Source: Palsa-504 sp963787645 (GTDB lineage: Bacteria > Actinomycetota > Actinomycetes > Streptosporangiales > Streptosporangiaceae). Taken from it: a stretch of DNA of 64,000 bases. Location of the stretch: the NCBI GenBank assembly GCA_963787645.1, contig CAWBDS010000002.1, forward strand, positions 186,001 through 250,000, written 5' to 3'. The position numbers and the translations under genes are program-made. This document shows, piece by piece, positions 18,221-26,516 of this stretch. Under the pieces are notes generated by a model. The model searched no databases. It was given only the letters and a program-made list of their open reading frames with translations, and was not told the origin of the DNA. Each line of letters starts with the position of its first letter. Positions within the stretch are counted from its first letter, which is position 1.

Positions 18221-18252
18221 CCATACCAGGTAAGAAAACATACCCAGTATGG
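18221..18252. promoter_or_regulatory. Candidate TetR operator
   Basis: CCATACCAGGTA (18221-18232) and TACCCAGTATGG (18241-18252) form an inverted repeat with 10 of 12 matches and an 8-nt centre. It lies between the divergent TetR gene and its neighbour, where a TetR dimer pair would block both promoters. Confidence 0.65.
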
Positions 18253-18274
18253 ATTTTAGGTTAGGGTGGCTGTC

Positions 18275-19315
18275 ATGCGGAACTACGGGATCAACTACGA
18301 CACCGGAATTACCGCCGATGGGGACTGCACCCGCAAGCGCTTCGACGACGCGGTGGTGCGGCGGGAATTGCAGATCATCGCCAGCGACCTGCACGCGACC
18401 GCGGTGCGGGTATCCGGCGATGACCCGCGGCGGCTGGCGCGGGCCGGCCAGCATGCGCTTGCCGCCGGGCTGGAGCTGTGGTTCTCGCCAGTCCCGGTAA
18501 ACCTGGAACCCGGTGCGCTGCCCGGGTACTTTGCCCGCTGCGCACGCGAGGCCGAACGGCTCCGGCGGGCGCATGAGGGCCGGGTGGTGCTCGTGCTCGG
18601 CTGCGAGATATCGCTGTGGTGTGCCGGGTTCTTCCCCGGCGGCGACAGTGTGCTCGGCCGCATCGCCGCGGTGACCGACCCGGACCTGCGGCGCAAGCCG
18701 GACGTGATGGCAGCGCTGGGCAGCGGGCTGGAGCGGGTCAGGCATACGCTCCGGGACGTCGTGCGTGCCGCCGGGGAAAGGTTCGCCGGGCCAGTCACCT
18801 ACGCGGCCGCACCGTGGGAAACCGTCGACTGGGAGCTGTTCGACCTGGTCTCCGTCGATGCCTACCGCGACGCGGGCAATGCCGCCGGCTACCGGGACGC
18901 ACTGCGCGCCTGCCGGCGCTTCGGCAAGCCCGTGGCGGTCACCGAGTTCGGCTGCTGCACCTACCGCGGCGCGGCCGAACGCGGCGGCCTGGGCTGGATG
19001 ATCACCGACGAAAAATCCGACCCGCCCGTCATCCCCGGGACCTACCAGCGCGACGAGGAGGAACAGGTCAGGCACCTGCACGACATGCTCGCGATCTACG
19101 AAGCCGAAGACATCGACTCCGCGTTCTGGTTCACCTTCGCCGGATACGGACAGCCCCGGCACCACACCGACCCGCACCGCGATCTTGATCTGGCCTCCTA
19201 CGGAGTCGTAGCCGTCCTGCAGCATGGACGCGGCACCACCTACCCGGACATGGCCTGGGAGCCAAAGCAGGTCTTCGGAGCGCTCGCCGCCGCCTACGCC
19301 CGCGCCCGGCCATGA
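18275..19315 (+). CDS. TIM-barrel, glycoside-hydrolase-like protein of unknown substrate
   Basis: 346 residues from the ATG at 18275 (GTG at 18266 is possible); TAGGGTGG precedes it. The sequence has the alternating strand/helix pattern of a glycosidase barrel: MRNYGINYDTG at the first strand, VLVLGCEISLWC (strand-end Glu), LVSVDAYRD, VAVTEFGCCTY (second strand-end Glu) and AFWFTFAGYG. Two strand-end Glu residues suggest a retaining clan-A-like enzyme, but I do not recognise a GH family with confidence. There is no signal peptide. It is divergent from TetR. Confidence 0.7.
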   Translation: MRNYGINYDTGITADGDCTRKRFDDAVVRRELQIIASDLHATAVRVSGDDPRRLARAGQHALAAGLELWFSPVPVNLEPGALPGYFARCAREAERLRRAHEGRVVLVLGCEISLWCAGFFPGGDSVLGRIAAVTDPDLRRKPDVMAALGSGLERVRHTLRDVVRAAGERFAGPVTYAAAPWETVDWELFDLVSVDAYRDAGNAAGYRDALRACRRFGKPVAVTEFGCCTYRGAAERGGLGWMITDEKSDPPVIPGTYQRDEEEQVRHLHDMLAIYEAEDIDSAFWFTFAGYGQPRHHTDPHRDLDLASYGVVAVLQHGRGTTYPDMAWEPKQVFGALAAAYARARP

Positions 19316-19707
19316 CAGCAGGCAAGCCACCATCGGTTGCTGCGCCCCGCATGCGCCCATAGGCAGCGAGCCTTGTCCGCTGGTGAGACTGGCCGCTGCG
19401 ATGTAGTGAACCACGATGGTGGCGGCAGCGCCCGGCCAGGCCCGGCCAACAAACGCGCCGAACGGCGGGGACTGCGCGCGAACCGAGCACTGCCCGGTCA
19501 CGTTAGGTTAACGAAACGGCCGTCTCAAGGCTAACTAACTGTCCTATTGAGCTAGGCTGCAGGGGCTGGTTTCCTTGGGCTTCCTTGGGCTTCATCCTGC
19601 TGTAGCGGCTCAAAGCCGTGGACACGGACGTAGCCGCCTGGGGCGTCGAGCACGCGGTAGACCGCTGCGGGTACGGCTGTCAGCCTTCCCTGCTCAGGAG
19701 GCATAGG
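19316..19707. other. Region with a 10-nt tandem repeat and a doubtful small minus-strand frame
   Basis: No clear gene. TTCCTTGGGC is duplicated in tandem at 19571-19590. A minus-strand frame of 50 codons (19552-19704) reads protein-like (VPAAVYRVLD, VRVHGFEPL) and may be the tail of a decayed gene; it has no ribosome site. Confidence 0.4.
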
Positions 19708-19746
19708 ATGCGCAGCGGTGCCGGCAAGTCCGTTACGGGATTGTGA
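19708..19746 (+). CDS. 12-residue leader peptide (MRSGAGKSVTGL), coupled to the next gene
   Basis: A perfect AGGAGG (19696-19701) stands 6 nt before ATG 19708. The frame is 12 codons and stops at TGA 19744-19746, which overlaps the GTG start of the next gene as GTGA. The element recurs in degenerate form at 14775. Strong ribosome site plus tight coupling suggest it is translated. What it senses, if anything, is unknown. Confidence 0.5.
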   Translation: MRSGAGKSVTGL

Positions 19747-20033
19747 CAACCATATGGCCCGATTCCCTGCCACGCCCCCAGCAAGAACGACCCTACGCCC
19801 GTCCGGGTGAGGCGTGGCAGGGGACTTCCGGCACACCGCAGACGAGTCGGCAGCCGGCCTGCCGTTCGGGCGAGGACCCGCCGGAATGCTGCTCTGCCTG
19901 CGCTGATCCCAGGTATCAGCTCTCGGATGATGACCGAGAGTGGATAGCGCGGGTCGTGGATAGCCTTGGCCCGCTGAGCCAGCGGCAGCGTGATGCGCTG
20001 GGTAGGCTGTTCCATAAGCATAAGCATGGGTAG
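19743..20033 (+). CDS. Small hypothetical protein downstream of the leader peptide
   Basis: 96 residues from GTG 19743. The first 55 residues are polar, Pro/Arg/Gln-rich with two CxxC-like pairs (ECCSAC); the end is an acidic-to-basic helical segment (LSDDDREWIARVVDSLGPL, QRDALGRLF). Similar short helices end many small proteins of actinobacterial mobile regions. No known domain is recognised. Translation seems to depend on the upstream leader. Confidence 0.5.
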   Translation: MTTIWPDSLPRPQQERPYARPGEAWQGTSGTPQTSRQPACRSGEDPPECCSACADPRYQLSDDDREWIARVVDSLGPLSQRQRDALGRLFHKHKHG

Positions 20034-20131
20034 CGGGTCACACGCGGCCTATAACAGTCCGGCACCTAGTTGCGTCCGGCAAGGTGGTGTACTGACCGGC
20101 CCCGTTGATGGGCGTGGCGCAGGCGTGTAAG

Positions 20132-21465
20132 GCGGCCACCGCGTGATTCTTTGGAAGACCTCTCACAGTGCTTCTGAAGGAGACACGACGGTGACCGCTC
20201 CCAGCAGTATCGACCCTGCCCGCTTCCTGCACGACCAGCTGGAGTCCGCGTCGCCGGACCTGCTGCGCTCGATGCTGGCCACCTTCATCAACGCGCTGAT
20301 GTCGGCGGAGGCCGACGCGATGTGCGGCGCCCCGTACGGGATGCCGGGCCCGGACCGGGTCAACGTCCGCAACGGCTACCGGCACCGGGACTTCGACACC
20401 CGCGCCGGGACCCTGGACGTGGCCATCCCGAAGCTGCGCTCGGGCTCCTATTTCCCGGACTGGCTGCTGGAACGCCGGCGCCGCGCCGAGGCGGCCCTGA
20501 CTTCGGTGGTGGCGACCTGCTACCTGCTCGGGGTCTCCACCCGGCGGATGGAGAAGCTGGCGGAGACTCTCGGGATCACCCGGCTGAGCAAGTCGCAGGT
20601 CAGCGAGATGGCTCGGGACCTGGACGGGCAGGTGGAAGCGTTCCGGACCCGGCCGCTGGACGCCGGGCCCTACACCTTTGTCGCCGCGGACGCGCTGGTG
20701 CTCAAGGTCCGCGAGGGCGGCCGGGTCGTCAACGTCCACGCCCTGCTGGCAGCCGGGGTGAACAGCGACGGGCACCGGGAGATCCTGGGCCTGCAGGTCA
20801 CCTCGGCTGAGGACGGCGCCGGATGGCTCGGGTTCTTCCGGGACCTGACCGCCCGCGGCCTGACCGGAGTCCGGCTCGTCACCTCCGACGCCCACCGCGG
20901 CCTGACCGACGCCATCGGCGCGACCCTGCCCGGCGCCAGCTGGCAAAGATGCCGCACCCACTACGCCGCCAACTTGATGTCCGTCACCCCGAAAGCGTCC
21001 TGGCCCTGGGTCAAGACCCTGCTGCACTCGGTCTATGACCAGCCCGACGCCGCCAGCGTCCACGACCAGTACGACCGGCTCACCGACGCGATCGCCGCCA
21101 AGCTCCCCAAGGTCGCCGCCCACCTGGACGCCGCCCGCGCCGATGTCCTGGCCTTCACCGCCTTCCCCAAGGAACTGTGGCGCCAGATCTGGTCCAATAA
21201 TCCCCAGGAACGGCTGAACCGCGAGATCCGCCGGCGGACCGACATCGTCGGGATCTTCCCCGGCCGCGACGCCCTGATCCGCCTCGTCGGCGCCGTCCTG
21301 GCCGAACAGCACGACGAATGGACCGAAGGACGGCGCTACCTCGGCCTGGACATCCTGACCCGATCCCGCATCACCCTCGCACCCACCGCCACGGAGGTAA
21401 CCCCCGACAACGACATCCCCGCGCTCAGCGCCTAACCCAACCCAAAAGAATCACGCGCTAACCGC
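20132..21465 (+). mobile_element. IS256-family insertion sequence
   Basis: One transposase gene lies between imperfect inverted ends: 20132-20154 and 21443-21465 share GCGG..A..GCGTGATTCTTT.G in opposite orientation, with a perfect 12-bp core at 20141-20152 and 21445-21456. No flanking direct repeat of 8-9 bp is apparent, so the element is old or rearranged at one side. Confidence 0.8.
20191..21435 (+). CDS. IS256-family (mutator-type) transposase
   Basis: 414 residues from GTG 20191, with GAAGGAG 11 nt upstream. The DDE chemistry residues fit the family: Asp in YTFVAADALVLKV, Asp in LVTSDAHRGL with WQRCRTHYAANL after it, and the C-terminal Glu region NNPQERLNREIRRRTDIVGIF. The full length suggests the element may be active. 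Confidence 0.95.
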   Translation: MTAPSSIDPARFLHDQLESASPDLLRSMLATFINALMSAEADAMCGAPYGMPGPDRVNVRNGYRHRDFDTRAGTLDVAIPKLRSGSYFPDWLLERRRRAEAALTSVVATCYLLGVSTRRMEKLAETLGITRLSKSQVSEMARDLDGQVEAFRTRPLDAGPYTFVAADALVLKVREGGRVVNVHALLAAGVNSDGHREILGLQVTSAEDGAGWLGFFRDLTARGLTGVRLVTSDAHRGLTDAIGATLPGASWQRCRTHYAANLMSVTPKASWPWVKTLLHSVYDQPDAASVHDQYDRLTDAIAAKLPKVAAHLDAARADVLAFTAFPKELWRQIWSNNPQERLNREIRRRTDIVGIFPGRDALIRLVGAVLAEQHDEWTEGRRYLGLDILTRSRITLAPTATEVTPDNDIPALSA

Positions 21466-21535
21466 GAAACACCACGCCGCAGGACTTGACCCGGCACCTG
21501 ACTGGCAGGCGCGCTAGCGGTCTCTGTCTTAGTGT

Positions 21536-22081
21536 CTACCTGCGGGTACTCGGTTGTACTGGTTGCAATAGAGCCCCTAGTAGTGCCCACACCACCTTCC
21601 CGCCGCTGTGGTGCGGGAAGTGATCCCATCGTGCGCTGAGGGTTTCCACCAATAGCAGGCCGCGCCCGTTCTCGGTGTCGGCGCTGGTACTCACGCGCAC
21701 CGGAGGGAGAGGATTCGCGTCCCACACCAAGATCAGGAGCCGCGCCTGGTCGGCCAGCAGCCAGAGCCGCACCGGGGCGGTGCGCCCGTCGGCCTGCGTT
21801 ATCTGTACCGCATTCGTCACGATCTCCGAGACAAGCAGTTCGGCGCTGTCGGTCAGGTCTGCGACCTGCCATTCCCAGAGCAGGTGCCGGGTATGCAGGC
21901 GGGCGCACGGCACAGCGCTGGGGAGTGCGCCCAGCTCAAGGTAGCTCCGCAGCGGCCAGCCGGCAGTAATGTCGTTGCCCTGCGGGTCCGCAAGCGGCGG
22001 AATCCGCGCCGCAGTACCGGCCGGGCGGTCGTCATGACGGGCGTGCCGCCTGTCTGCCTGGCAGTACCGATGATGCCGCAC
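21536..22081 (-). CDS. HATPase-type anti-sigma / regulatory ATP-binding protein
   Basis: 181 residues from GTG 22081 (ribosome site AGGAAG). The N-terminal block LGALPSAVPCARLHTRHLLWEW and the helix LLVSEIVTNAVQ (N box) followed by GRGLLLVETLSARWDH (G boxes) are those of the small GHKL proteins abundant in filamentous actinobacteria. They occur with XRE and DUF397 proteins in whiJ-like loci. Here a DUF397 fragment and an XRE regulator lie within 3 kb. It likely binds a regulator rather than phosphorylating a substrate. Confidence 0.85.
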   Translation of the reverse strand: MRHHRYCQADRRHARHDDRPAGTAARIPPLADPQGNDITAGWPLRSYLELGALPSAVPCARLHTRHLLWEWQVADLTDSAELLVSEIVTNAVQITQADGRTAPVRLWLLADQARLLILVWDANPLPPVRVSTSADTENGRGLLLVETLSARWDHFPHHSGGKVVWALLGALLQPVQPSTRR

Positions 22082-22140
22082 ATGGTGATCTTCCTATCGG
22101 ATTCAGCCCGCCCGCCCCCGCCCGGTACTGTCGGCGGATA

Positions 22141-22419
22141 TCACGCGCGCCCAGTTCCCCCGGACGGGCGCACACTCAGGCCGAGCACAGCGTGCTCTGC
22201 GGTGGTGAGCTGATCTAGCAGCAGCCAGGGGTTCACGTCCGGGTCGCGCGCCATGCGGCGCAGCCACGCCCCGGCCGCGCAGGTGTCACCGCTGATTACG
22301 TGGCCGATGAACCGTCCGGCTAGGTTCCGGTGCCGGGCCATGGTGATGTCATCGCCGGCCGGCGGGAACGCGCACGCCGACGCGGGCGCTGGTGCCCACT
22401 CGTCAGATCCGGCGATCAT
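22141..22419 (-). CDS. Small hypothetical protein upstream of the HATPase gene
   Basis: About 92 residues if begun at the ATG at 22419; the frame is open further upstream and the start is uncertain. The part from MARHRNLAGRFIGHVISGD to WLLLDQLTTAEHAVLGL is predicted helical and soluble. It lies 59 nt before the HATPase gene on the same strand, so it is probably co-transcribed. No family recognised. Confidence 0.45.
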   Translation of the reverse strand: MIAGSDEWAPAPASACAFPPAGDDITMARHRNLAGRFIGHVISGDTCAAGAWLRRMARDPDVNPWLLLDQLTTAEHAVLGLSVRPSGGTGRA

Positions 22420-22490
22420 GCTCGGTGCTATCTCAGCCGGCGGCACCTTCGAAGCGGTGGCCAGCGCGTTGACATGATCGCGGCGGGTGA

Positions 22491-22643
22491 GGTTCCGGGA
22501 ACTGCGTCGAAGTAGCCACCCTGCCCGACTCCACGCGGCTGGTCCGCGACTCCAAGAACCCCGGAGGACCAAGGCTGACCGTCCCGGCCTCCGGGTGGCG
22601 CGCGTTCACCGAGGCGATAAAGCGGGGACGCGAACCGAAGTAA
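22491..22643 (+). pseudogene. DUF397 C-terminal fragment
   Basis: The frame GSGNCVEVATLPDSTRLVRD, then SKNPGGPRLTVPASGWRAF and AIKRG ending at TAA 22641-22643 is the conserved body of DUF397 proteins. A TGA stands directly before it (22488-22490), so the N-terminus is lost. DUF397 proteins pair with XRE regulators and GHKL ATPases in whiJ-like loci, matching the neighbours here. Confidence 0.75.
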
Positions 22644-22859
22644 CGGGGCCAGGAACCAAGGAGACCCGCGTGCGCAGGTTGCGCGGGGGTTCTTCTCATC
22701 CCCGCGTCGGTGGCTCCGCCGCTGCGGTTCGTGTGCCCGTTCACGGATCAGCGGACAGGCAGTAAGGATGAGAAGCGCGCGGTGGCGGCCGGGCCAGCTT
22801 ATCTGACCAGCCATAGCCGGGGTGCTGGTCCGCTGCGTGGCGCGGCACCGGAGCCATTG

Positions 22860-23627
22860 TCACGCTGCTCGTGCCGTCTGCGTACCGGGCGTCGGCGCGG
22901 AAAATCCGGGCTGGATACCAGTGCCGGGGAGCGGATCGCCCAGGATGCGGAGCATGATGCGTGGGCCGGTGTAGCGGTCGCGGCCGTGCAGCCAGCGGGT
23001 GTTGCTGACCAGCAGGCCTTGCCCGGCGCGGAGCTGGACAGCATGCAGGTGCTGGGTGATCGCGGCACGGAGCAGCGGGATGACCGGGGTGGCGTCGGCG
23101 GAGAACATGGCCAGGTCATCGAGGCGGAGCCGGATGCGTGCCCGGCCCGGGCCGGCCGGCTCGCAGACGGGGCCGAGGTATCCGCCTGCGGTGCCGAAGT
23201 AGGCGGCTCGTGGCGCGGATAGCGCTTGCAGGGCGGCGGGGTGCTGTCCGGCGAGGGTCGCGGTGATCCGGGCGGCGTCGGCCAGCAGCGTGGTCCCGCC
23301 CTGGCTGGCGGGCTGTTGGCAGGCCAGCAGGAGCAGGCCGGGCGGGTCGGGCAGGCTGGTTCCGTCGGTATGCGGGATCAGCTCGGCGTCGGTGAACGCG
23401 GCGTAGCCGGGGTCCCTGGTCCGGGTGTCGGTAATCACGGTCACCCCGTCCGGCCCGGCGTCACGGTGCGGCCGGATGCTCACCAGCGCGCGTGCCGCGT
23501 TGGCCAGCGTGGTGCGGTCGGTGATCCCGGTGAAGGTCACCAGGCCGTGCTCGCGCAGCAGCGCGATGACGCGCGGCTGCTGGTCCGGGTCAAGGATGTC
23601 GGCGTGGTGGGCGTAGAAGGTGTCCAT
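22860..23627 (-). CDS. TauD/TfdA-family Fe(II)/2-oxoglutarate dioxygenase
   Basis: 255 residues. The iron triad is readable: His and Asp in LIPHTDGTS (about residues 85-88) and the distal His in NTRWLHGRD (about 213), with a 2OG-binding Arg after it (RIMLRIL). The fold matches the TauD/clavaminate-synthase-like group. Substrate unknown; members hydroxylate small molecules, often in natural-product pathways. It is divergent from a Nudix and XRE pair across a region with a perfect palindrome. Confidence 0.85.
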   Translation of the reverse strand: MDTFYAHHADILDPDQQPRVIALLREHGLVTFTGITDRTTLANAARALVSIRPHRDAGPDGVTVITDTRTRDPGYAAFTDAELIPHTDGTSLPDPPGLLLLACQQPASQGGTTLLADAARITATLAGQHPAALQALSAPRAAYFGTAGGYLGPVCEPAGPGRARIRLRLDDLAMFSADATPVIPLLRAAITQHLHAVQLRAGQGLLVSNTRWLHGRDRYTGPRIMLRILGDPLPGTGIQPGFSAPTPGTQTARAA

Positions 23628-23693
23628 CGCTGCTCCTGCGGCGTTTCACGTTGCTGTTACCGAAAGGGTGGGGCTAGCTGGCGGCGATGGCTA

Positions 23694-23708
23694 GTGACAA
23701 TCTGTCAC
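23694..23708. promoter_or_regulatory. Perfect palindrome GTGACA-ATC-TGTCAC
   Basis: Six-base arms with a 3-nt centre in the divergent gap between the dioxygenase and the Nudix gene. A likely operator, perhaps for the XRE regulator two genes away; the binder is inferred. Confidence 0.55.
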
Positions 23709-23783
23709 GCCCGTCCGCCGGGTGCACTAGGTTGCCGTGTAGGGTCGGGTGAGGTGCGGCGGCCGAAGGAGTTGAGCAGGCAG

Positions 23784-24224
23784 GTGAGCGCGAGCGCGCC
23801 CGTGCGGGGCGGTGAGGCCGGGCGCACGTTCCCGGTGTCGGTCAAGGGAGTGAGTGTCCAGGCCGGGAAGGTGCTGCTGCTGGAGAACGAGCGGGGCGAG
23901 TGGGAGCTGCCCGGCGGCAAGCTCGAACTCGGGGAAGACCCTGTCGATTGCGTGGTGCGCGAGATCGGTGAGGAGGCCGGCTGGAAGGTGACGGCCGGGC
24001 CGCTGCTGGACTGCTGGCAGTATCACATCAGTCAGGGCCGCGACGTGGTGGTGGTCACGTACGGCTGCCACGTCATTAGCACCGACCCCCCTGTCGTCAG
24101 CCATGAGCACAAGCGGGCTGGGCTGTTCGGTCCCGGCGAGGTGCCCGACCTGGTCATGCCTGACGGCTACAAGCGGTCGATCGCGGCCTGGTTCACCCGC
24201 CTGAACGGACAGGCAGTCCCCTAA
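23784..24224 (+). CDS. Nudix hydrolase
   Basis: About 146 residues from GTG 23784; TTG 23772 next to GAAGGAG is an alternative. The Nudix box is complete (G-K-L-E-L-G-E, then VVREIGEEAGW). Such enzymes hydrolyse nucleoside diphosphate derivatives. It is 13 nt upstream of the XRE regulator, so one transcript. In such loci Nudix proteins may act on nucleotide signals, but there is no direct evidence here. Confidence 0.9.
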   Translation: MSASAPVRGGEAGRTFPVSVKGVSVQAGKVLLLENERGEWELPGGKLELGEDPVDCVVREIGEEAGWKVTAGPLLDCWQYHISQGRDVVVVTYGCHVISTDPPVVSHEHKRAGLFGPGEVPDLVMPDGYKRSIAAWFTRLNGQAVP

Positions 24225-24237
24225 CGGGAGGGCTGGG

Positions 24238-25539
24238 ATGAGCGGACGCTGCGGTCAGTGCGGAGCGCCGGGCTCACCCTCGGGTCTGGCGGCGTGCTGC
24301 GCGGCGTGCCAGCGCCCCGCGCCGCTGGCGATACCGGGCGCGGGTCCGGCCGGAGCGGCGGCGTGGCTGCCAGCAGCAGAGCGGGCCGGGGTCGGCGGGG
24401 ATCTGGGGGCGATCTTGCGCGGGTACCGGCAAGCCAGTTCCCTGACCCAGCAGCAGCTCGCGGGCATACTCGGCTATGACCGCACCTACATCTCGCTGAT
24501 CGAGTCCGGCCGCCGTAACATCACCGACCGGGGCACGCTGGCGCACATCGCGCGCACGCTGGCCATCCCGCCGCACATGCTCGGGATCGCCGGCCCGGAC
24601 GACGCGGACTTCACCGCCATGCTCGCGTTCGGCACCTCGGTCATCCGGCTGGCCCAGATCGCCCGGCAAAGCGGCCGGGCGGCCGAGGCGGTCAGCGAGC
24701 TGTGGCCGCTGATCACCCGGCTGGAAGCCCGCGTCGCGGGCGGGTATGCCGAGCAGGAGGCGATGAGCCTGCTGGCCCAGGCGCGGATGTCGCTCGGGGT
24801 CGCGCTGGGGCACCTGCTGCCCGATGAGCGGCTGGCCACCGCCGCCCGGTGGACCGGCCGGGCGCTGCGCATCGCCTGGCACCTGCAGGACCGGCCGCTG
24901 CTCGGGCTGGTACTGCGGATGCACGGCAACGAGCTGCGCAAGGCCGGGCATCCCGCGGCCGGGATCATCCGGCTCCGGCAGGCCCTCCAGGTCCACGATC
25001 ACCCGGTGCGGCAGGGCGCCGGGCTGGTCCTCCTGGCCCGCGCGGCAGCCGAGTCCGGGCAGGCCGACCTGTTCGACGCCACCGCCAGCCAGTGCGTCCA
25101 GGCGGTAGAGAAAGCACCAGAGCACGATGTGCTGTTCAGCCCGTTCACCGTCCGGGAGGTCCGCCTGCGCGGGCTGCTGGCGACCGGACGTACTGCTCAG
25201 GCCACCGACCTGGCCGGACGCTACCCGGCCGGCAGCGGGCCGCCGTCCCCGCACTGGCGGGTCATCGAGCGGATCACTACCGCTGAAGTGCTCGCCAGGG
25301 CCGGAGACGAGCGCACCGCCGAGAGCATGCTGACCGCCGCCATCAGCGACGCCGAAACTCTCCGCCTGCCGCATCAGGTCCAGCGGGTCATCCGCCTGGT
25401 CAGCGAGCCCGGCGTCCCGGCCGGGCAAGCGGTACAGCAGCAGGCGCGGGCAGCTCTCAGCCGCCTGGACAAGCAACTTGCAGGCACGGCCGTACAGACC
25501 GGTTCTGAGGCAGCCGACATCAGGGCCAGTGAAGCGTGA
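24238..25539 (+). CDS. XRE-family regulator with N-terminal zinc ribbon-like motif and TPR-like body
   Basis: 433 residues, ATG with GGGAGGG upstream. Residues 5-25 carry CGQCG and CCAAC, a possible zinc site. An XRE helix-turn-helix follows (LRGYRQASSLTQQQLAGILG, YDRTYISLIESGRRN). The last 300 residues are helical repeats like those of large actinobacterial XRE/TPR regulators. It is probably the DNA-binding member of the whiJ-like locus and may use the palindrome at 23694. Its end overlaps a convergent relaxase remnant by 20 nt. Confidence 0.85.
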   Translation: MSGRCGQCGAPGSPSGLAACCAACQRPAPLAIPGAGPAGAAAWLPAAERAGVGGDLGAILRGYRQASSLTQQQLAGILGYDRTYISLIESGRRNITDRGTLAHIARTLAIPPHMLGIAGPDDADFTAMLAFGTSVIRLAQIARQSGRAAEAVSELWPLITRLEARVAGGYAEQEAMSLLAQARMSLGVALGHLLPDERLATAARWTGRALRIAWHLQDRPLLGLVLRMHGNELRKAGHPAAGIIRLRQALQVHDHPVRQGAGLVLLARAAAESGQADLFDATASQCVQAVEKAPEHDVLFSPFTVREVRLRGLLATGRTAQATDLAGRYPAGSGPPSPHWRVIERITTAEVLARAGDERTAESMLTAAISDAETLRLPHQVQRVIRLVSEPGVPAGQAVQQQARAALSRLDKQLAGTAVQTGSEAADIRASEA

Positions 25540-26311
25540 TGCCGGGCCGTCCGGGCTTAGCGGGTGGGGCCGCGTGGCCGAGGTGGTGGTTGCCTGCGTA
25601 GCGGGGTGGATCGCCGGAGCCGGGTCCGGGATGCTCTGTTGCGGGCGGGCGAGGACGGGGCGCAGCGGGGAAGCTGAGTTGGGCCAGGCCAGTGGCGGTG
25701 CCCGACCGGGGCTGGGCGGATTTCGACGCGGACGGGGTCGTAGCCGTCGCGGGCCTGCCTGGCGGCCGGGTGGGCGGCGCGGGCCTGGCGGCGGTGCGGA
25801 TGTGCCGGGCGGCGCGGAGCGCGGCGGCGGCCTGGGCGGCGCGCTGCTGGGAGTCGCGGAGTTCCGCGACGGCCTCGGCCAGGGCGGCGAGGCGTACCAG
25901 CAGCACGACCGGGGTGAGGGCGGGATCTCCGGTGAGGTAGGCGTAGGCGGAAATCAGCCGGGCGGCGTGGCGGAGCTGGTTCCCGGCCGGGGTCGGGCTG
26001 GGTATGCGACCGTAGGGCTGGCGGGCGGCGCGGTCGAATGCGTCGGCAGCCTGCCGCAGGGTGCGGCTGCCGAGCGCGGCGGCGGCTGTGTGCAGTGCAT
26101 CGGAGGCGGCGTACGCGGCGTCGGCGGCGTCGGCCGGGTTGCCGGCCGCGGTGTAGAACCTGATCCGGGCGGTCGCGTTAGCGGCGGTGCGGGCGACGCG
26201 AGCTTGTGCCAGTGGAAGGAGGCGGTGCGGGCGACGCGAGCTTGTGCCAGTGGAAGGAGGAGTCCCGCATGGCGTGCCTGACTTCTGTGGTCCCCTGGTC
26301 GAGGAATTCAC
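25520..26311 (-). pseudogene. C-terminal remnant of an actinobacterial plasmid/ICE relaxase
   Basis: From about 26215 downward the frame reads the helical tail seen after the nuclease in MOB relaxases of actinobacterial integrative elements: RTAANATARIRFYTAAGN, LRQAADAFDRAARQPYGRIP, LRHAARLISAYAYLTGD, LLVRLAALAEAVAELRDSQQ. The catalytic Tyr/His N-terminal domain is missing. The fragment begins inside a 38-bp tandem duplication, the likely breakpoint. It marks the region as a former mobile element. Confidence 0.65.
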
Positions 26312-26516
26312 CGGCCGCGGCTGACCGCTCCGATCCGGGGACGGCGTAGACCAGGCGCAGCCAGCGGTGGGCCGCGATCCCGAGCCGGCCTACTCGTCGG
26401 CTCTCGTCTTGCGCGACGACGTCCGTCAGCCAGGTCCGGTCGGCGTGTTCGCCGGATTCCGGACCGATCAGGACCTGCCGGATCAGCGTGAACACCGCCC
26501 AGTCGACCGTGACCAC
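26178..26516 (-). CDS. Hypothetical protein, third gene of an unrecognised trio (3' end altered)
   Basis: 112 residues from GTG 26516, overlapping the preceding gene by 34 nt. The body (VDWAVFTLIRQVLIGPES, WLTDVVAQDESRRVGRLGIA, LRLVYAVPGSER) is soluble and helical. The end runs into the 38-bp duplication, so the original C-terminus (after about FHWHKLA) is lost. Because the frames of this and the previous gene join smoothly near 26510, one indel splitting a single gene is an alternative. Confidence 0.5.
   Translation of the reverse strand: MVTVDWAVFTLIRQVLIGPESGEHADRTWLTDVVAQDESRRVGRLGIAAHRWLRLVYAVPGSERSAAAGEFLDQGTTEVRHAMRDSSFHWHKLASPAPPPSTGTSSRRPHRR
26183..26258. repeat. Perfect 38-bp tandem duplication
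   Basis: 26183-26220 and 26221-26258 are identical. The length is not a multiple of 3, so it shifts the frame of both overlapping minus-strand sequences. It sits where the relaxase remnant meets the small hypothetical gene. Confidence 0.95.
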
